The position numbers were made by a program, and so were the translations under genes. From Natronomonas gomsonensis (GTDB lineage Archaea; Halobacteriota; Halobacteria; Halobacteriales; Haloarculaceae): 64,000 nucleotides of DNA. Positions within the stretch are counted from its first letter, which is position 1; each line of letters opens with the position of its first letter. Below, piece after piece: positions 10,454 through 19,108 of this stretch. The stretch lies in the NCBI RefSeq assembly GCF_024300825.1, contig NZ_CP101323.1, positions 3,472,001 to 3,536,000 on the forward strand, read 5' to 3'. Below the pieces are notes generated by a model. That model was given only the letters and a program-made list of their open reading frames with translations, made no database searches and had not been told where the DNA came from.

Positions 10454-10737
10454 TGTGTCCCAACCGTCCCGTTTGAACGGGCTAGACTACCAATTGTGCC
10501 GGGATACGGATAGAGGTTGTCACTCGAAACATTACTTCGATGTCACACGGGACGGTTTGTACCTCTCACAAAGCAGACAGTCGCCAGCTGCGGGGGTGAA
10601 TGGCTGGCGTATTGTCACTCAGAAAAGTACAACTACTCTTCGAGAAAACAGACGGACACAACGCGGACTCGTTCGTGCTACTACTGTTTTACTCAACAAC
10701 TCACAATCGCTATCGTAATGCGAACGAATCCCGTCGT

Positions 10738-10998
10738 TCACTCGGTCCGTTCGACGCGCTCGACGGCGGTGCCGCACGTCGAACACGTGTGTTTGTCGGT
10801 GGCCACGTAGATTTGGTCACATGACGAACAGCTGTACAGATACGGTTGCTGGGCGACACCAGACCCCTCCGTGGTGGAGTCGTCCGGCGGCCCGCCATGC
10901 CCGCTAACCGATGTGTGCCCCTGTGGCCACCCGTCACCGACCCCGTCTGCGACCCCCATCTGCAGTCGACCAAGTATGGTCTTGACTTTCCCTAACAT
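10738..10998 (-). CDS. Small zinc-ribbon-like protein
   Basis: An 86-residue protein with a low-complexity Gly/Ser/Thr middle and a C-terminal pair of CxxC motifs: YSCSSCDQIYVA and HTCSTCGTAVERV. These eight-spaced pairs would make one zinc ribbon. Its start codon overlaps the stop of the DUF7344 gene upstream (10992-10998), so the two are translationally coupled on the minus strand. Function is not known; the ribbon could bind a protein partner or nucleic acid. Confidence 0.7.
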   Translation of the reverse strand: MLGKVKTILGRLQMGVADGVGDGWPQGHTSVSGHGGPPDDSTTEGSGVAQQPYLYSCSSCDQIYVATDKHTCSTCGTAVERVERTE

Positions 10999-11303
10999 AT
11001 TCTCCCCTCCTCGGGAAGATAGTCGTCGGGCAGTACGTCACTGCGGGCCTCCAACGCGGTGAGTATGGATTCGGCGGCCTCGAAATCGCTCCCTCGCTTC
11101 ACGGTGCCCGTTTCCTGATTCCACGCGACGAGGTCGTTTTTCTCGAGGAGCGGGAGGTGGACGTGGTGGAGCTGGATAGCTCCGTCTTCTTCGGCCTCGC
11201 CACCGGAGAACGGATGGACTTGCTCCTCCTTGCGGAGTGCGATTAGTATCTGTCGACGGCGCTCGTCCGATAGCGCATGCATCACTCCATCAAGGTCATT
11301 CAT
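10992..11303 (-). CDS. DUF7344 winged-helix regulator
   Basis: A 103-residue protein with the family layout: helix ALSDERRRQILIAL, then the recognition part AIQLHHVHLPLLEKNDLVAWNQETGTVKRG. This small wHTH class is common in haloarchaea, often near HalOD1 and bacterio-opsin-activator-like genes. It overlaps the small zinc-ribbon gene by seven bases and is probably co-expressed with it. It is the intact relative of the tnpB-interrupted gene at 5608-7318 and shows what that gene looked like. Confidence 0.82.
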   Translation of the reverse strand: MNDLDGVMHALSDERRRQILIALRKEEQVHPFSGGEAEEDGAIQLHHVHLPLLEKNDLVAWNQETGTVKRGSDFEAAESILTALEARSDVLPDDYLPEEGRIC

Positions 11304-11401
11304 CTTCCAACGAAATAGGGTGCGCTACCGTTTCAACTCATCAATTTTCACAGGTGATGGAATTTTGATTATCCGAGAGACACGTGGGGCATCAGGCAGT
11401 A

Positions 11402-11722
11402 TCAGCTCTCTTCGTCGATGTGGCGAACGGCGACAGTTCCGCTACCGGTGACGCTCACCTCGTACGCCGAGGCTGTAAACGAGACGGTGGTGACGCCATT
11501 GGTTGGACGTGTCGCACTTGACTCGATGAGGTTGTCTAAGGCATCCGAGTTGACGGAGTCGTACAGCGGCTCGATTTCAGACGGGTCCGTGTTCGCTGCG
11601 ATGGCTATCGTCTCGATAACGGCCGTACTTGGTGCGACCGACTCCCAGTCGAACTCCGTTTGAACTATCGGGTTCTCATCAGGAACTGAATCATCTTCCC
11701 CTGGTCGATTCGGTGTCGTCAT
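11402..11722 (-). CDS. HalOD1 output-domain protein (second copy)
   Basis: A 106-residue protein. After about 25 disordered residues (TTPNRPGEDDSVPDENP) the HalOD1 domain runs as PSTAVIETIAIAANTDPSEIEPLYDSVNSDALDNLIE followed by TTVSFTASAYEVSVTGSGTVAV. The ATG at 11722 is preferred to one 37 codons upstream, which would add a stretch rich in Arg, Pro and Thr unlike haloarchaeal proteins. It lies just downstream of the third TrmB paralogue and in the same direction, so the pair may form an operon. Confidence 0.8.
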   Translation of the reverse strand: MTTPNRPGEDDSVPDENPIVQTEFDWESVAPSTAVIETIAIAANTDPSEIEPLYDSVNSDALDNLIESSATRPTNGVTTVSFTASAYEVSVTGSGTVAVRHIDEES

Positions 11723-11807
11723 GACTGATTTCTCTTCCGTGCGGGTTGGTGTGATTTTGATTGTGGGTTCATATGAAGGATTACACAGAGTGGGGGTTCG
11801 TTGGCGG

Positions 11808-12608
11808 TTATTCCTCTGGGGTCTCTGAATCAAGTCGCCAGGTGAATATCGCCTTCAACACGACGACCAGACTGTTCCTGTCGCCTTCGCCCCAGATGGC
11901 GGTCTCCGAGCGTGGGTCGGATGGCGACGCGTCCGCACCGTTGACGAGTGCGCTCACGAGGGTCTTTCGCCCGTCGATCATCATGAGCCGGCCCGCGGAC
12001 GTGTCCGACCAGACCCACAGCGACTCGAACATCGTCGCCCCAGGGATGTCGTCTTGGATGCGCTCTTGGACAGGTGCCGAGACGCCGCCAAGCTTGATGG
12101 AGACACCACGCGCTGCGGCCTCGCTCAACGCATCGATTAGGTCGTCGGTGAGGAGGTCCTCGACCGTCATGTAGACGATTTCCTCTTCCGCGTTCTCGAA
12201 GAACTCGATGACTCGGTCCGTGACCGACCGCTGTCCATCGACCGTCCAGACGCCCCGCTGTTCGGTTCGTCGTTCGACGGGTTCGAGGTCACTCAGTGCC
12301 ACTCGAAGGATGTCAGTCCGATTTTGGAGTTCGTGTTCGAATGTTCGGCTCGCGGTTTCGGCGGAAATCGCCCAGAACTGCTTGGGTGAGGACTGGAGGA
12401 TATCGACGAGTCCCCGGTCGTGTAATTCGTCGACCGCATCGTACACGCGGGTACGTGGTACGTCTGATACCTGACTGATGTCTCTGGCCGTTCCCGTCCC
12501 CAGACTCGCGAGGGCGACGAACGTCCGTGCGGCGTACGCACTCAACCCGAATCGCTCGAGTTGCTCGATTGCTGCCGACTGGGGGTCTTCGATTGGGTCG
12601 TTGTTCAT
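11808..12608 (-). CDS. TrmB-family transcriptional regulator (paralogue 3 of 3)
   Basis: A 266-residue protein. wHTH at about residues 12-82 (FGLSAYAARTFVALASLGTGTARDIS, VPRTRVYDAVDELHDRGLVD); C-terminal domain with EEIVYMTVEDLLTDD and SAGRLMMIDGRKTLVSALV. The recognition helix VPRTRVYDAV is practically identical in all three TrmB paralogues of this window. It is the most diverged of the three elsewhere. The 220-base upstream region holds a run of short GTGTGCAGGTGAG-like direct sequences but no clear operator. Confidence 0.86.
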   Translation of the reverse strand: MNNDPIEDPQSAAIEQLERFGLSAYAARTFVALASLGTGTARDISQVSDVPRTRVYDAVDELHDRGLVDILQSSPKQFWAISAETASRTFEHELQNRTDILRVALSDLEPVERRTEQRGVWTVDGQRSVTDRVIEFFENAEEEIVYMTVEDLLTDDLIDALSEAAARGVSIKLGGVSAPVQERIQDDIPGATMFESLWVWSDTSAGRLMMIDGRKTLVSALVNGADASPSDPRSETAIWGEGDRNSLVVVLKAIFTWRLDSETPEE

Positions 12609-12829
12609 CGGTTGGGCTGACGGCCGGTAGTAGGAATCCGGTCACGTGAGGTGACCGGGCTGGCACACAGCAGTGCAGTGGTTGGGACACAGTAACTGAC
12701 CTGTGTGCAGGTGAGTAGTCGTGGGCGAGTACATTATCTCTTTTGTGATTAAGAGGGTGACAGTAGTAGCTGGGGCCCTTCCGGAGGCGAATCCCCTAAG
12801 CACTTGGGGGCAGTCGCCGTGGTAGCTCC

Positions 12830-13825
12830 ATGGATACTCTGGTCCCCGGACGGCCGGATAACGGGGACGGCGAAACGGGGCGTGACGAGAGGGGACTCGG
12901 CCGGTGGATTCGCCGGTCTCTTGCAGGCGGCATGCTTGGTTTGGCGCTGTATGCGGGCTACGAATCGGACCGGGAGCCGGAGATACTCCGTGAGCGGTAC
13001 ACGTATCCTGACTCACGGTTCGTGACCGTCGACGGGTTGGCCGTTCACTACCGCGACGTCGGCCCCGAGGACCCCGACGCGCCGACGCTGGTGTGTTGTC
13101 ACGGGGTTTTCGCGTCGCTCCATACCTGGGAGGGGTGGACCGAGGAACTCTCAGATGAGGTGCGAATCGTGAGCCTCGATCTCCCGGGGTTCGGCCTCAC
13201 CGGCCCCCACCCGGAAGGACACAACGGCATCCAGGAGACCGTCGACTTTCTCGCGGCCTTCCTCGACGCCGTTGGCATCGAGCGGGCGTCGCTTGCAGGG
13301 AGCTCCCGGGGCGGCGAGATTGCCTGGCGGTTCGCGGTTGACTACCCCGACCGCGTCGACCGTCTGGTGTTGGTCGGCGCCGCGGGCTATCCACGCACGG
13401 AGACGCGGTGGCTGCGACGGGTCCGGGACCTCGGCCCGCTCTCGTGGCCACTCAGACACCTCACGCCACGAACGTTGACGTTGCTCGCCGTCCGGAAGGC
13501 CTACGGCAACCCTGCGCGGATGGCACCCGAGACGGTGACTCGCTACCACGACTTACTCCTGCGGGCGGGCAACCGCGACGCGATCGCCGATCTGGATGTC
13601 CAGACCGGCGATCGGAGCGCCGACGTCCCGCGGGTCAACACGCCGACGCTCGTGCTGTGGGGCAGCGAGGACGCAATCATCCCGCCGGCACACGGCGAGC
13701 GGTTCGCCCGTGAGATAGCTGGTGCCGAACTCGTCGTCTATGAGGGGTTAGGTCACATCCCGATGGAAGAAGACCCAACGCGGACGGCTCCCGACGTCCG
13801 GTCGTTCCTGCTGGACGGAGAGTGA
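12830..13825 (+). CDS. Alpha/beta-fold hydrolase
   Basis: A 331-residue protein. The oxyanion motif is CCHGVFASLHTW; the nucleophile elbow is LAGSSRGGE (Ser), the acid is in LVLWGSEDAIIP (Asp), and the base is in LGHIPMEE (His). The catalytic triad is therefore complete. Residues 1-60 form an N-terminal extension with a short hydrophobic stretch (SLAGGMLGLALYAGY) that could be a membrane anchor. The substrate is unknown: epoxide hydrolases, haloalkane dehalogenases, esterases and lactonases share this pattern. It is alone with a 220-base upstream region. Confidence 0.87.
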   Translation: MDTLVPGRPDNGDGETGRDERGLGRWIRRSLAGGMLGLALYAGYESDREPEILRERYTYPDSRFVTVDGLAVHYRDVGPEDPDAPTLVCCHGVFASLHTWEGWTEELSDEVRIVSLDLPGFGLTGPHPEGHNGIQETVDFLAAFLDAVGIERASLAGSSRGGEIAWRFAVDYPDRVDRLVLVGAAGYPRTETRWLRRVRDLGPLSWPLRHLTPRTLTLLAVRKAYGNPARMAPETVTRYHDLLLRAGNRDAIADLDVQTGDRSADVPRVNTPTLVLWGSEDAIIPPAHGERFAREIAGAELVVYEGLGHIPMEEDPTRTAPDVRSFLLDGE

Positions 13826-13938
13826 TGCACCCGAACAGCCAGAAAAATCACGTGTAACAGAGACACGCCTTAAGGGAGTCCCTCCACGCGGTGGTCTGAG
13901 CAGTACACTCTTTTCTGTCCGGGTCAAAGTCTCTTCGT

Positions 13939-14367
13939 ATGCCCGAGAACGTTCTCATCGCCTTCGACGGGTCGCCGCTTGCCGAGCGTGCGCTCACGTA
14001 CGCGATAGAGAACTTCTCGGATGCGACCCTCACTGCGATGTACGTCATCAACCCGATTAACTCGGTGATGGACGTAGAGGCCGGCGGTTTATCAGCGGCT
14101 GAGGACTGGTACGACAATGCCAAAGCGCGCGCAACCAGCATCCACGGGACGGCCACGGACATCGCGGCAGGACACGACATTGACCTCAAGACGGTCACCG
14201 AAGTCGGCAGGCCCGCACGAGCGATTCTGAAGTACGCTGACGAAAACGACATCGATCAGATTGTCATGGGCAGTCACGGCCGCTCGGGAATCGACCGGAC
14301 ATTTCTCGGCAGCGTTGCCGAGACCGTCACCCGACGAGCGCGAATTCCAGTTACGATCATCGCATGA
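13939..14367 (+). CDS. Universal stress protein, UspA family
   Basis: A 142-residue single-domain protein. It begins PENVLIAFDGSPLAERAL (strand 1 and ATP-binding Asp) and ends with MGSHGRSGIDRTFLGSVAE, which fits the ATP-binding motif G-2x-G-9x-G(S) of UspA. A nucleotide-binding subtype is therefore likely. These cytoplasmic dimers accumulate under stress. The gene precedes the metal-transporting ATPase by about 100 bases in the same orientation, and the pairing of UspA with an efflux pump suggests a common stress response. Confidence 0.9.
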   Translation: MPENVLIAFDGSPLAERALTYAIENFSDATLTAMYVINPINSVMDVEAGGLSAAEDWYDNAKARATSIHGTATDIAAGHDIDLKTVTEVGRPARAILKYADENDIDQIVMGSHGRSGIDRTFLGSVAETVTRRARIPVTIIA

Positions 14368-14473
14368 TTCAAGCAGAACAGAACGAACACGCGTTCAAGA
14401 GTCTCGAAGGACTCGAGAAACTCGTTAGCGAATCTAAAACGTCAAATCCCGACACGCCAATGGTATAGAGAAC

Positions 14474-16648
14474 GTGGCCGTTACTGAATCTACCCCGCGC
14501 TCTACGTGTACGGTCCGCATTGAACGACGCGGGGGTCGTGGCGAAGCGGGCGCGCGGGCACTCGAAGGCCACCTCAAGGGTATGTCCGGCGTCCACGACG
14601 TTGATGTCTCCTTCCGAACGGGGAGCGCTCGAGTCACCTACGACGAGGAAGTCATCTCCGAGGAGACGATTCGAGACGCGGTCCGCGACCGGAACGTCTC
14701 GATTCAGGACGACCCCGACACGACAACGGACGAGGTGAGTACGCGGTCGGAACTCCGACGCGAGGCGGTGTTCGTCGGGCTGACGCTGTTCGGGATGGTG
14801 ACCGGTCTCCTGACGGGGTGGCTCAATGGACCGCCACTGCTCATGTGGGCCGGCTACGGCGTCGCCTACGTCTTCGGCGGCTGGTACGGACTCAAAGGCG
14901 CAATCGAGACGCTCCGCCACCGCGCCGTCGACATCGACCTCTTGATGATCGTCGCCGCAGTCGGCGCCCTCTCGATTGGAGCCCCGTTCGAGGGCGCGAT
15001 GCTCCTCTTTCTGTTCTCGCTATCGAATACACTCCAGCATTACGCGATTGGCCGGTCGCGCCGGGCAATCAAGTCTCTCATCGAGATGCGGCCGGACGAA
15101 GCTCAGGTACTTCGCGACGGCGAGGAAGTCACCGTCCCTATCGATGATGTCGTCGTTGGCGACGTGTTCGTCGTCCGCCCCGGCGACCGCATCCCGCTCG
15201 ACGGCGTCGTCACGTCCGGCGAAGGGACGGTCGACCAGGCCTCCCTCACCGGCGAGTCCGTGCCCGTGCCGAAGGAGTCCGGCGACGAGGTGTTCGGTGG
15301 GACGATAAACGAGAGCGGAAGTCTCGAAATCGAAGTCACACGACAGGCTCACGAGTCGGCAATCAGCCGCCTCATCGATATGGTCGAAAACGCACAAAGC
15401 GAGAAGGCCCCGACCCAGCGGCTCATCGACCGCCTCGAACAACCGTACGTCCTCGGCGTGTTCGCACTCACGATCGCGGCGATCGGTCTTCCGCTCGCGC
15501 TCGGAAGCGAGTTCACCAGCACGTTCTACCGTGCGATGACGCTCATGGTCGCCGCGTCGCCGTGTGCAGTCATCATCTCGACGCCCGCGGCGGTCCTCTC
15601 GGCGATCGCCTCCGGCGGTCGGCAGGGCGTCCTGTTTAAGGGCGGCGAACACGTGGAAGCGGCAGCGAACATCGACGCGGTCGCCTTCGACAAGACGGGG
15701 ACGCTCACGAAAGGCGATACACAGTTGACGGACGTCTTCGTCCGCGAGACGGCCGCGGAGGCGCTAACCGACGACGGACTGCTCTCGCTTGCGGCCGCAG
15801 TACAGTCCCGCTCGGAACACCACCTCGCTCGTGCGACGGTGGCCGCAGCAGACGAGCGGTCACTCGACGTCCCCGACGCACGGCGCTTTCAGTCCGCTGC
15901 GGGGAAAGGCGTTCGCGCCGAAGTCGAAGGCAGCACCGTCCACATCGGGAATCGAAGTTACTTCAGGACCGTCCTCGAAGACGCAGCGATCGAGGGGCTC
16001 GACGCCGGCCTCGACCGCCTCCAAACGCTGGAGGCAGAGGGAAAAACGAGCGTCATCGTCGCCCGGGAGGACGGCGACACCGTTTCCGTTCTAGGGTGGC
16101 TCGCGTTCACCGACACGGTTCGGCCCGGAGCTGCCGAGATGATCGCCGAACTGCGGTCGCTCGGCGTGGAGCACATCGTGATGCTGACGGGCGACAACGA
16201 GCGCGTCGCACAGCGAATCTCCGACGAGGTCGGTATCGACGAAGTGCAGGCGGAACTGCTGCCCGAGGAGAAAGTGACGACTATCGAAGCTCTCGTCGAC
16301 CGCCACGAGAACGTGGCGATGGTTGGCGACGGCGTCAACGACGCGCCGGCGCTGGCGACGGCGACGCTCGGCATCGCGATGGGCGGTGCCGGAACCGACG
16401 TTGCCCTCGACACTGCCGACGTGGTACTGATGGGCGACGACCTCAGCAAGATTCCCTACGTCCTCGGGCTCGGACGCAAGACCCGCCGGACGCTCACCGT
16501 CAATCTCGCCATCGCGTTCGGCGCGATCGCGCTCATGGTCGGCACGATTCTGCTCTGGGGCATCCCGCTGCCACTTGCAGTAATCGGTCACGAGGGCTCG
16601 ACAGTACTCGTCTCGCTGAACGGGCTTCGGTTGCTTGGGTATCGGTAG
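14474..16648 (+). CDS. Heavy-metal transporting P1B-type ATPase, P1B-4-like
   Basis: A 724-residue pump starting at GTG 14474 (the nearby ATG at 14459 runs into a stop). N-terminal HMA-like fold (residues about 10-75) lacks the CxxC metal site. Actuator TGES at about 259; transmembrane metal motif SPC at about 361; phosphorylated Asp in DKTGT at about 406; hinge GDGVND at about 617. The last membrane segment contains HEGSTVLVSLNGLRLL. SPC plus HEGST is the P1B-4 signature (Co, Fe, Zn or Cd export), not the CPC of copper pumps. The predicted role is export of divalent metal across the cytoplasmic membrane. Confidence 0.88.
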   Translation: MAVTESTPRSTCTVRIERRGGRGEAGARALEGHLKGMSGVHDVDVSFRTGSARVTYDEEVISEETIRDAVRDRNVSIQDDPDTTTDEVSTRSELRREAVFVGLTLFGMVTGLLTGWLNGPPLLMWAGYGVAYVFGGWYGLKGAIETLRHRAVDIDLLMIVAAVGALSIGAPFEGAMLLFLFSLSNTLQHYAIGRSRRAIKSLIEMRPDEAQVLRDGEEVTVPIDDVVVGDVFVVRPGDRIPLDGVVTSGEGTVDQASLTGESVPVPKESGDEVFGGTINESGSLEIEVTRQAHESAISRLIDMVENAQSEKAPTQRLIDRLEQPYVLGVFALTIAAIGLPLALGSEFTSTFYRAMTLMVAASPCAVIISTPAAVLSAIASGGRQGVLFKGGEHVEAAANIDAVAFDKTGTLTKGDTQLTDVFVRETAAEALTDDGLLSLAAAVQSRSEHHLARATVAAADERSLDVPDARRFQSAAGKGVRAEVEGSTVHIGNRSYFRTVLEDAAIEGLDAGLDRLQTLEAEGKTSVIVAREDGDTVSVLGWLAFTDTVRPGAAEMIAELRSLGVEHIVMLTGDNERVAQRISDEVGIDEVQAELLPEEKVTTIEALVDRHENVAMVGDGVNDAPALATATLGIAMGGAGTDVALDTADVVLMGDDLSKIPYVLGLGRKTRRTLTVNLAIAFGAIALMVGTILLWGIPLPLAVIGHEGSTVLVSLNGLRLLGYR

Positions 16649-16972
16649 TCGGGACGCGTCGACGAGCATCCGCATCGCATCGAGGGGTGATTCCTCGTCG
16701 CCGTTCGAGATTACGGTCGCGTTATAGCATTCGCCGCTGTCACCGCGGTAGCTGTATTCGTCGCGACTTAAACAAGCTAGTGCGTACGGCGCAATTCAGT
16801 CCGCGGTAGCGGGTCTCCATCTAGATATGTGGTTCGACGAAAACGACTCGATGGAAGCCGGTGGGAGTCGCGCCGAGCGGGCGAACGCTTTCCCCGAGCG
16901 TGGCGGTTCGATGTGGTCACCTTCGACAGCTGGTGTGTCGACCGAGACGTTCGACGAGGGACGGTGATAGAG
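16649..16972. other. Intergenic region
   Basis: There is no convincing gene. An open frame reaches in from 16829 towards the zinc-protein gene, but its residues are Arg/Trp rich and unlike the coding bias, so it is treated as the leader region of that gene. Confidence 0.4.
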
Positions 16973-17272
16973 ATGGGACGCTGGAACACCACTGACGCCG
17001 ACGACGATTCGGTCGTTTGTATCGCCTGTGGCGACACCGTCTCGCGGTCGGCGGCGCGGGAGTACGACAAGTACGGCGACCGTTGGAATCGCGACGGCAA
17101 GCGATTCGAGTACCTCTGTAAGCCCTGCGACAAAGAGCGATGCAATCACTCACGAGACGGCTTAGAGGCGTTGCTCGTCGAAGCTGAGGCGGGTGACACC
17201 GACGAGAAGACGTTTTTGCGGAACTTCGCGGAACTCGTTGAAGAGGACGCTGGCGCGGAATCGAGGCCCTGA
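16973..17272 (+). CDS. Haloarchaeal zinc-binding protein, DUF7562-like
   Basis: A 99-residue protein. The ATG at 16973 starts MGRWNTTDADDDSVVCIACGDTV; upstream codons are out of character. CIAC near residue 17 and CKPCDKERCNH near residues 52-62 form a likely zinc site. The C-terminal half is helical and acidic (GLEALLVEAEAGDTDEKTFLRNFAELVEEDA). The presence of two cysteine pairs separated by a YDKYGDRWNRDGKRFEYL linker suggests a small structural zinc domain. Role unknown. It is convergent with the methyltransferase gene downstream. Confidence 0.72.
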   Translation: MGRWNTTDADDDSVVCIACGDTVSRSAAREYDKYGDRWNRDGKRFEYLCKPCDKERCNHSRDGLEALLVEAEAGDTDEKTFLRNFAELVEEDAGAESRP

Positions 17273-17320
17273 CTGGCGACGTTCCTCGGCCGTTGTTCGA
17301 ATGCCGGTCGGTGACGGGGT

Positions 17321-17947
17321 CTACTGCTCGTCGTCGTCACCGCCAGCGTCGGCTGTACGGTCGGCGAAGACGAACGTGGCGGTGCTGCCCAGCGGGTCGG
17401 ATACCTCCGCTGTTCGCAGGTTCTCGAAGCCAGCGTCGGCCAGCTGCGAGCGGGTTCGCTCGGGGCCGGGCGCCGAAAACAGCATCCGTCCGCCCATCCA
17501 CCCTTCCCGGACGGTGTGGAACCGTCCGCTCGGTAGCGTCATCAACAGCGTCCCGCCGGGGCGCAACACTCTGGCGAACTCGCAGTACACCGTCGGGTGG
17601 TCCTCGCGGTGGACGTGAAACACGGCGTGGTAGGCGGTGATGGCGTCGACAGAGGCGTCGGCCACTGGCAGCGCGGTCATATCGCCCTGGAGCAGTCGCG
17701 CCTCCGGGACGTTCTGGCGAGCCAGCCTCAAGCCCTCCCGAGAGAAGTCAAGCCCAACGCTGCCTGGCGGCAGGTTCGAAAGCGTCCGCGCGCCGTCACC
17801 GCAACCGACATCGAGGACCGTCGCCTCCGGCGGGAGCGATGCTGCCAACTCACCGACCAGCGCCGCATCGGAGCCGTCGGCATCCCGGCGGTCGGCGTAC
17901 GTCGCTGCGATGGCCTCCCAAGCGTCCCTGACCTCCCTTCGATTCAT
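17321..17947 (-). CDS. Class I SAM-dependent methyltransferase
   Basis: A 208-residue protein with the Rossmann SAM motifs: motif I VLDVGCGDGART at about residues 41-52, motif II GLDFSREGLRLARQN, and post-II RVLRPGGTLLMTLPSG. ITAYHAVFHVHREDHP corresponds to motif III, and its HxH could touch substrate. The substrate (small molecule, quinone or tRNA) cannot be told from the sequence; family members are often annotated as UbiE-like. It ends with a short acidic tail. The gene stands alone on the minus strand. Confidence 0.87.
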   Translation of the reverse strand: MNRREVRDAWEAIAATYADRRDADGSDAALVGELAASLPPEATVLDVGCGDGARTLSNLPPGSVGLDFSREGLRLARQNVPEARLLQGDMTALPVADASVDAITAYHAVFHVHREDHPTVYCEFARVLRPGGTLLMTLPSGRFHTVREGWMGGRMLFSAPGPERTRSQLADAGFENLRTAEVSDPLGSTATFVFADRTADAGGDDDEQ

Positions 17948-18058
17948 GTCTTTAGTAAGTGTTTGCGCCAGTTAATGTCTCGCTCTCGGTGGCATCTGGT
18001 TTCGCCCCCGTCGTAATACTACTACAGTTTTATTTCGGGGGAACTGAATTGTGGACGT

Positions 18059-18325
18059 ATGTTTGAAGCATTTGAACGCGGCGACCGTGTCGAAATCTCG
18101 TATCTGTCTGACCGCTCCGGCGGTGAGGTCTCACGGACGGGCACCGTCCTTCAGGTGCCCGAGTCGGAGGGCAAGCGTGGCTTCTTCGTCCAGACCGACG
18201 AGGACCAGTTGACCGGCGTCATGGGTGGGCGCGTGTACAGCCTCTCGGTGGGGACCGAAGACGGCGACCGAACCGTCCAGCGGAAGACCTACCTCGGCGA
18301 CCTCGAAGACGTCACGGCAGCGTAG
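18059..18325 (+). CDS. Small conserved haloarchaeal protein, SH3-like
   Basis: An 88-residue protein, beta-rich throughout: GDRVEISYLSDRSGGEVSRTGTVLQVPES, FFVQTDEDQLTGVMGGRVYSL, TVQRKTYLGDLEDV. The spacing of strands and Gly turns resembles a small SH3-like or Tudor-like barrel. A TATA-like TTTTATTT lies at about 18029-18036, about 25 bases before the start, in keeping with leaderless expression. No function known. An IS6-type element sits 44 bases after its stop. Confidence 0.65.
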   Translation: MFEAFERGDRVEISYLSDRSGGEVSRTGTVLQVPESEGKRGFFVQTDEDQLTGVMGGRVYSLSVGTEDGDRTVQRKTYLGDLEDVTAA

Positions 18326-18369
18326 TTCGGGCTCTTTCGCACGGCCTTCAATTTTGGGTGGGAGCAAGA

Positions 18370-19066
18370 CATCGTGTTTAGTTAAGTGAATTCCACCAGA
18401 CGGCGAAGGCTTGCAGCCATGTTTCTGCCGTCGTCGGCTGCACGTGGCTAAAGCTATTACTAAACGAAGAAGTTCGTCGTTTTATCTCTCTAAAGATACG
18501 TTCGACAGCATTCCGATTTCCATGCCGGATCGTCTGAAATCGGAGCCCTGCTCGGCGGAGTGCTGCCGCTAAATGTTTGGCGTAATCGACGAGAAACACG
18601 GCGTCAGAGACGTCGTGTTTCTCACGAAGTTCCTGCAGAAATCGCTGTGTCAATGCAGTTGTAGTGGTCGTAAACAGCCGTACGTGCAGGAATTTGTTTG
18701 TCTCTGGATCGACAGCGGCGTACAGCCAAAACTGCTGACCGTTGATTTGGATCACCGTTTCGTCAAGCGCAACGTGATCCGGACTGGTATCGTCGGCTGG
18801 CTGTAGATCGGCTTTCTGCACCCAATCGTGAACGGCTTTTCGTGACCGTTCGACACCGAACTTCTCAAGTTCTCGAATGGTATTCGAAAGTGATAGACCA
18901 GCCAGATGGAGTCGAATACCGAGCTTCATCAGCTCGCTCGGTGTCCGCTCTCGCTCCACAAAATCTAACTCGATCCAGTCGCTACAACCGCTGAGGCGTG
19001 TGATTTCTGCCATAGACACTCAGAAAATCACCACGCCTCACTCTTCATCCTTAACTAAACACGACC
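18370..19066 (-). mobile_element. IS6-type insertion sequence with 8-base target duplication
   Basis: A 697-base element. Terminal inverted repeats: the left end and the reverse complement of the right end share TCGTGTTTAGTTAAG, 15 of 17 bases counting the outermost two. The directly repeated GAGCAAGA lies at 18362-18369 and 19067-19074, exactly abutting both ends; 8-base duplications are normal for IS6. One transposase gene fills the element. The perfect duplications show this copy arrived by simple transposition and has not recombined since. Confidence 0.88.
18378..19013 (-). CDS. IS6-family DDE transposase
   Basis: A 211-residue protein. An N-terminal HTH-like part (GIRLHLAGLSLSNTIRELEKFGVERSRKAVHDWVQKA) is followed by the DDE core: first Asp in DHVALDETVIQINGQQFWLYAAVD, second Asp in VSDAVFLVDYA, and Glu in RHGNRNAVERIFREIKRRTSSF. 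The arrangement and the short length match haloarchaeal IS6 transposases. The start at 19013 is the second ATG of the frame (19019 is a possible alternative). All catalytic acids are present, so it may be active. Confidence 0.9.
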   Translation of the reverse strand: MAEITRLSGCSDWIELDFVERERTPSELMKLGIRLHLAGLSLSNTIRELEKFGVERSRKAVHDWVQKADLQPADDTSPDHVALDETVIQINGQQFWLYAAVDPETNKFLHVRLFTTTTTALTQRFLQELREKHDVSDAVFLVDYAKHLAAALRRAGLRFQTIRHGNRNAVERIFREIKRRTSSFSNSFSHVQPTTAETWLQAFAVWWNSLN

Positions 19067-19108
19067 GAGCAAGAACGGGACAAATCCTACGTCTCTAGCC
19101 GTGGGTAA

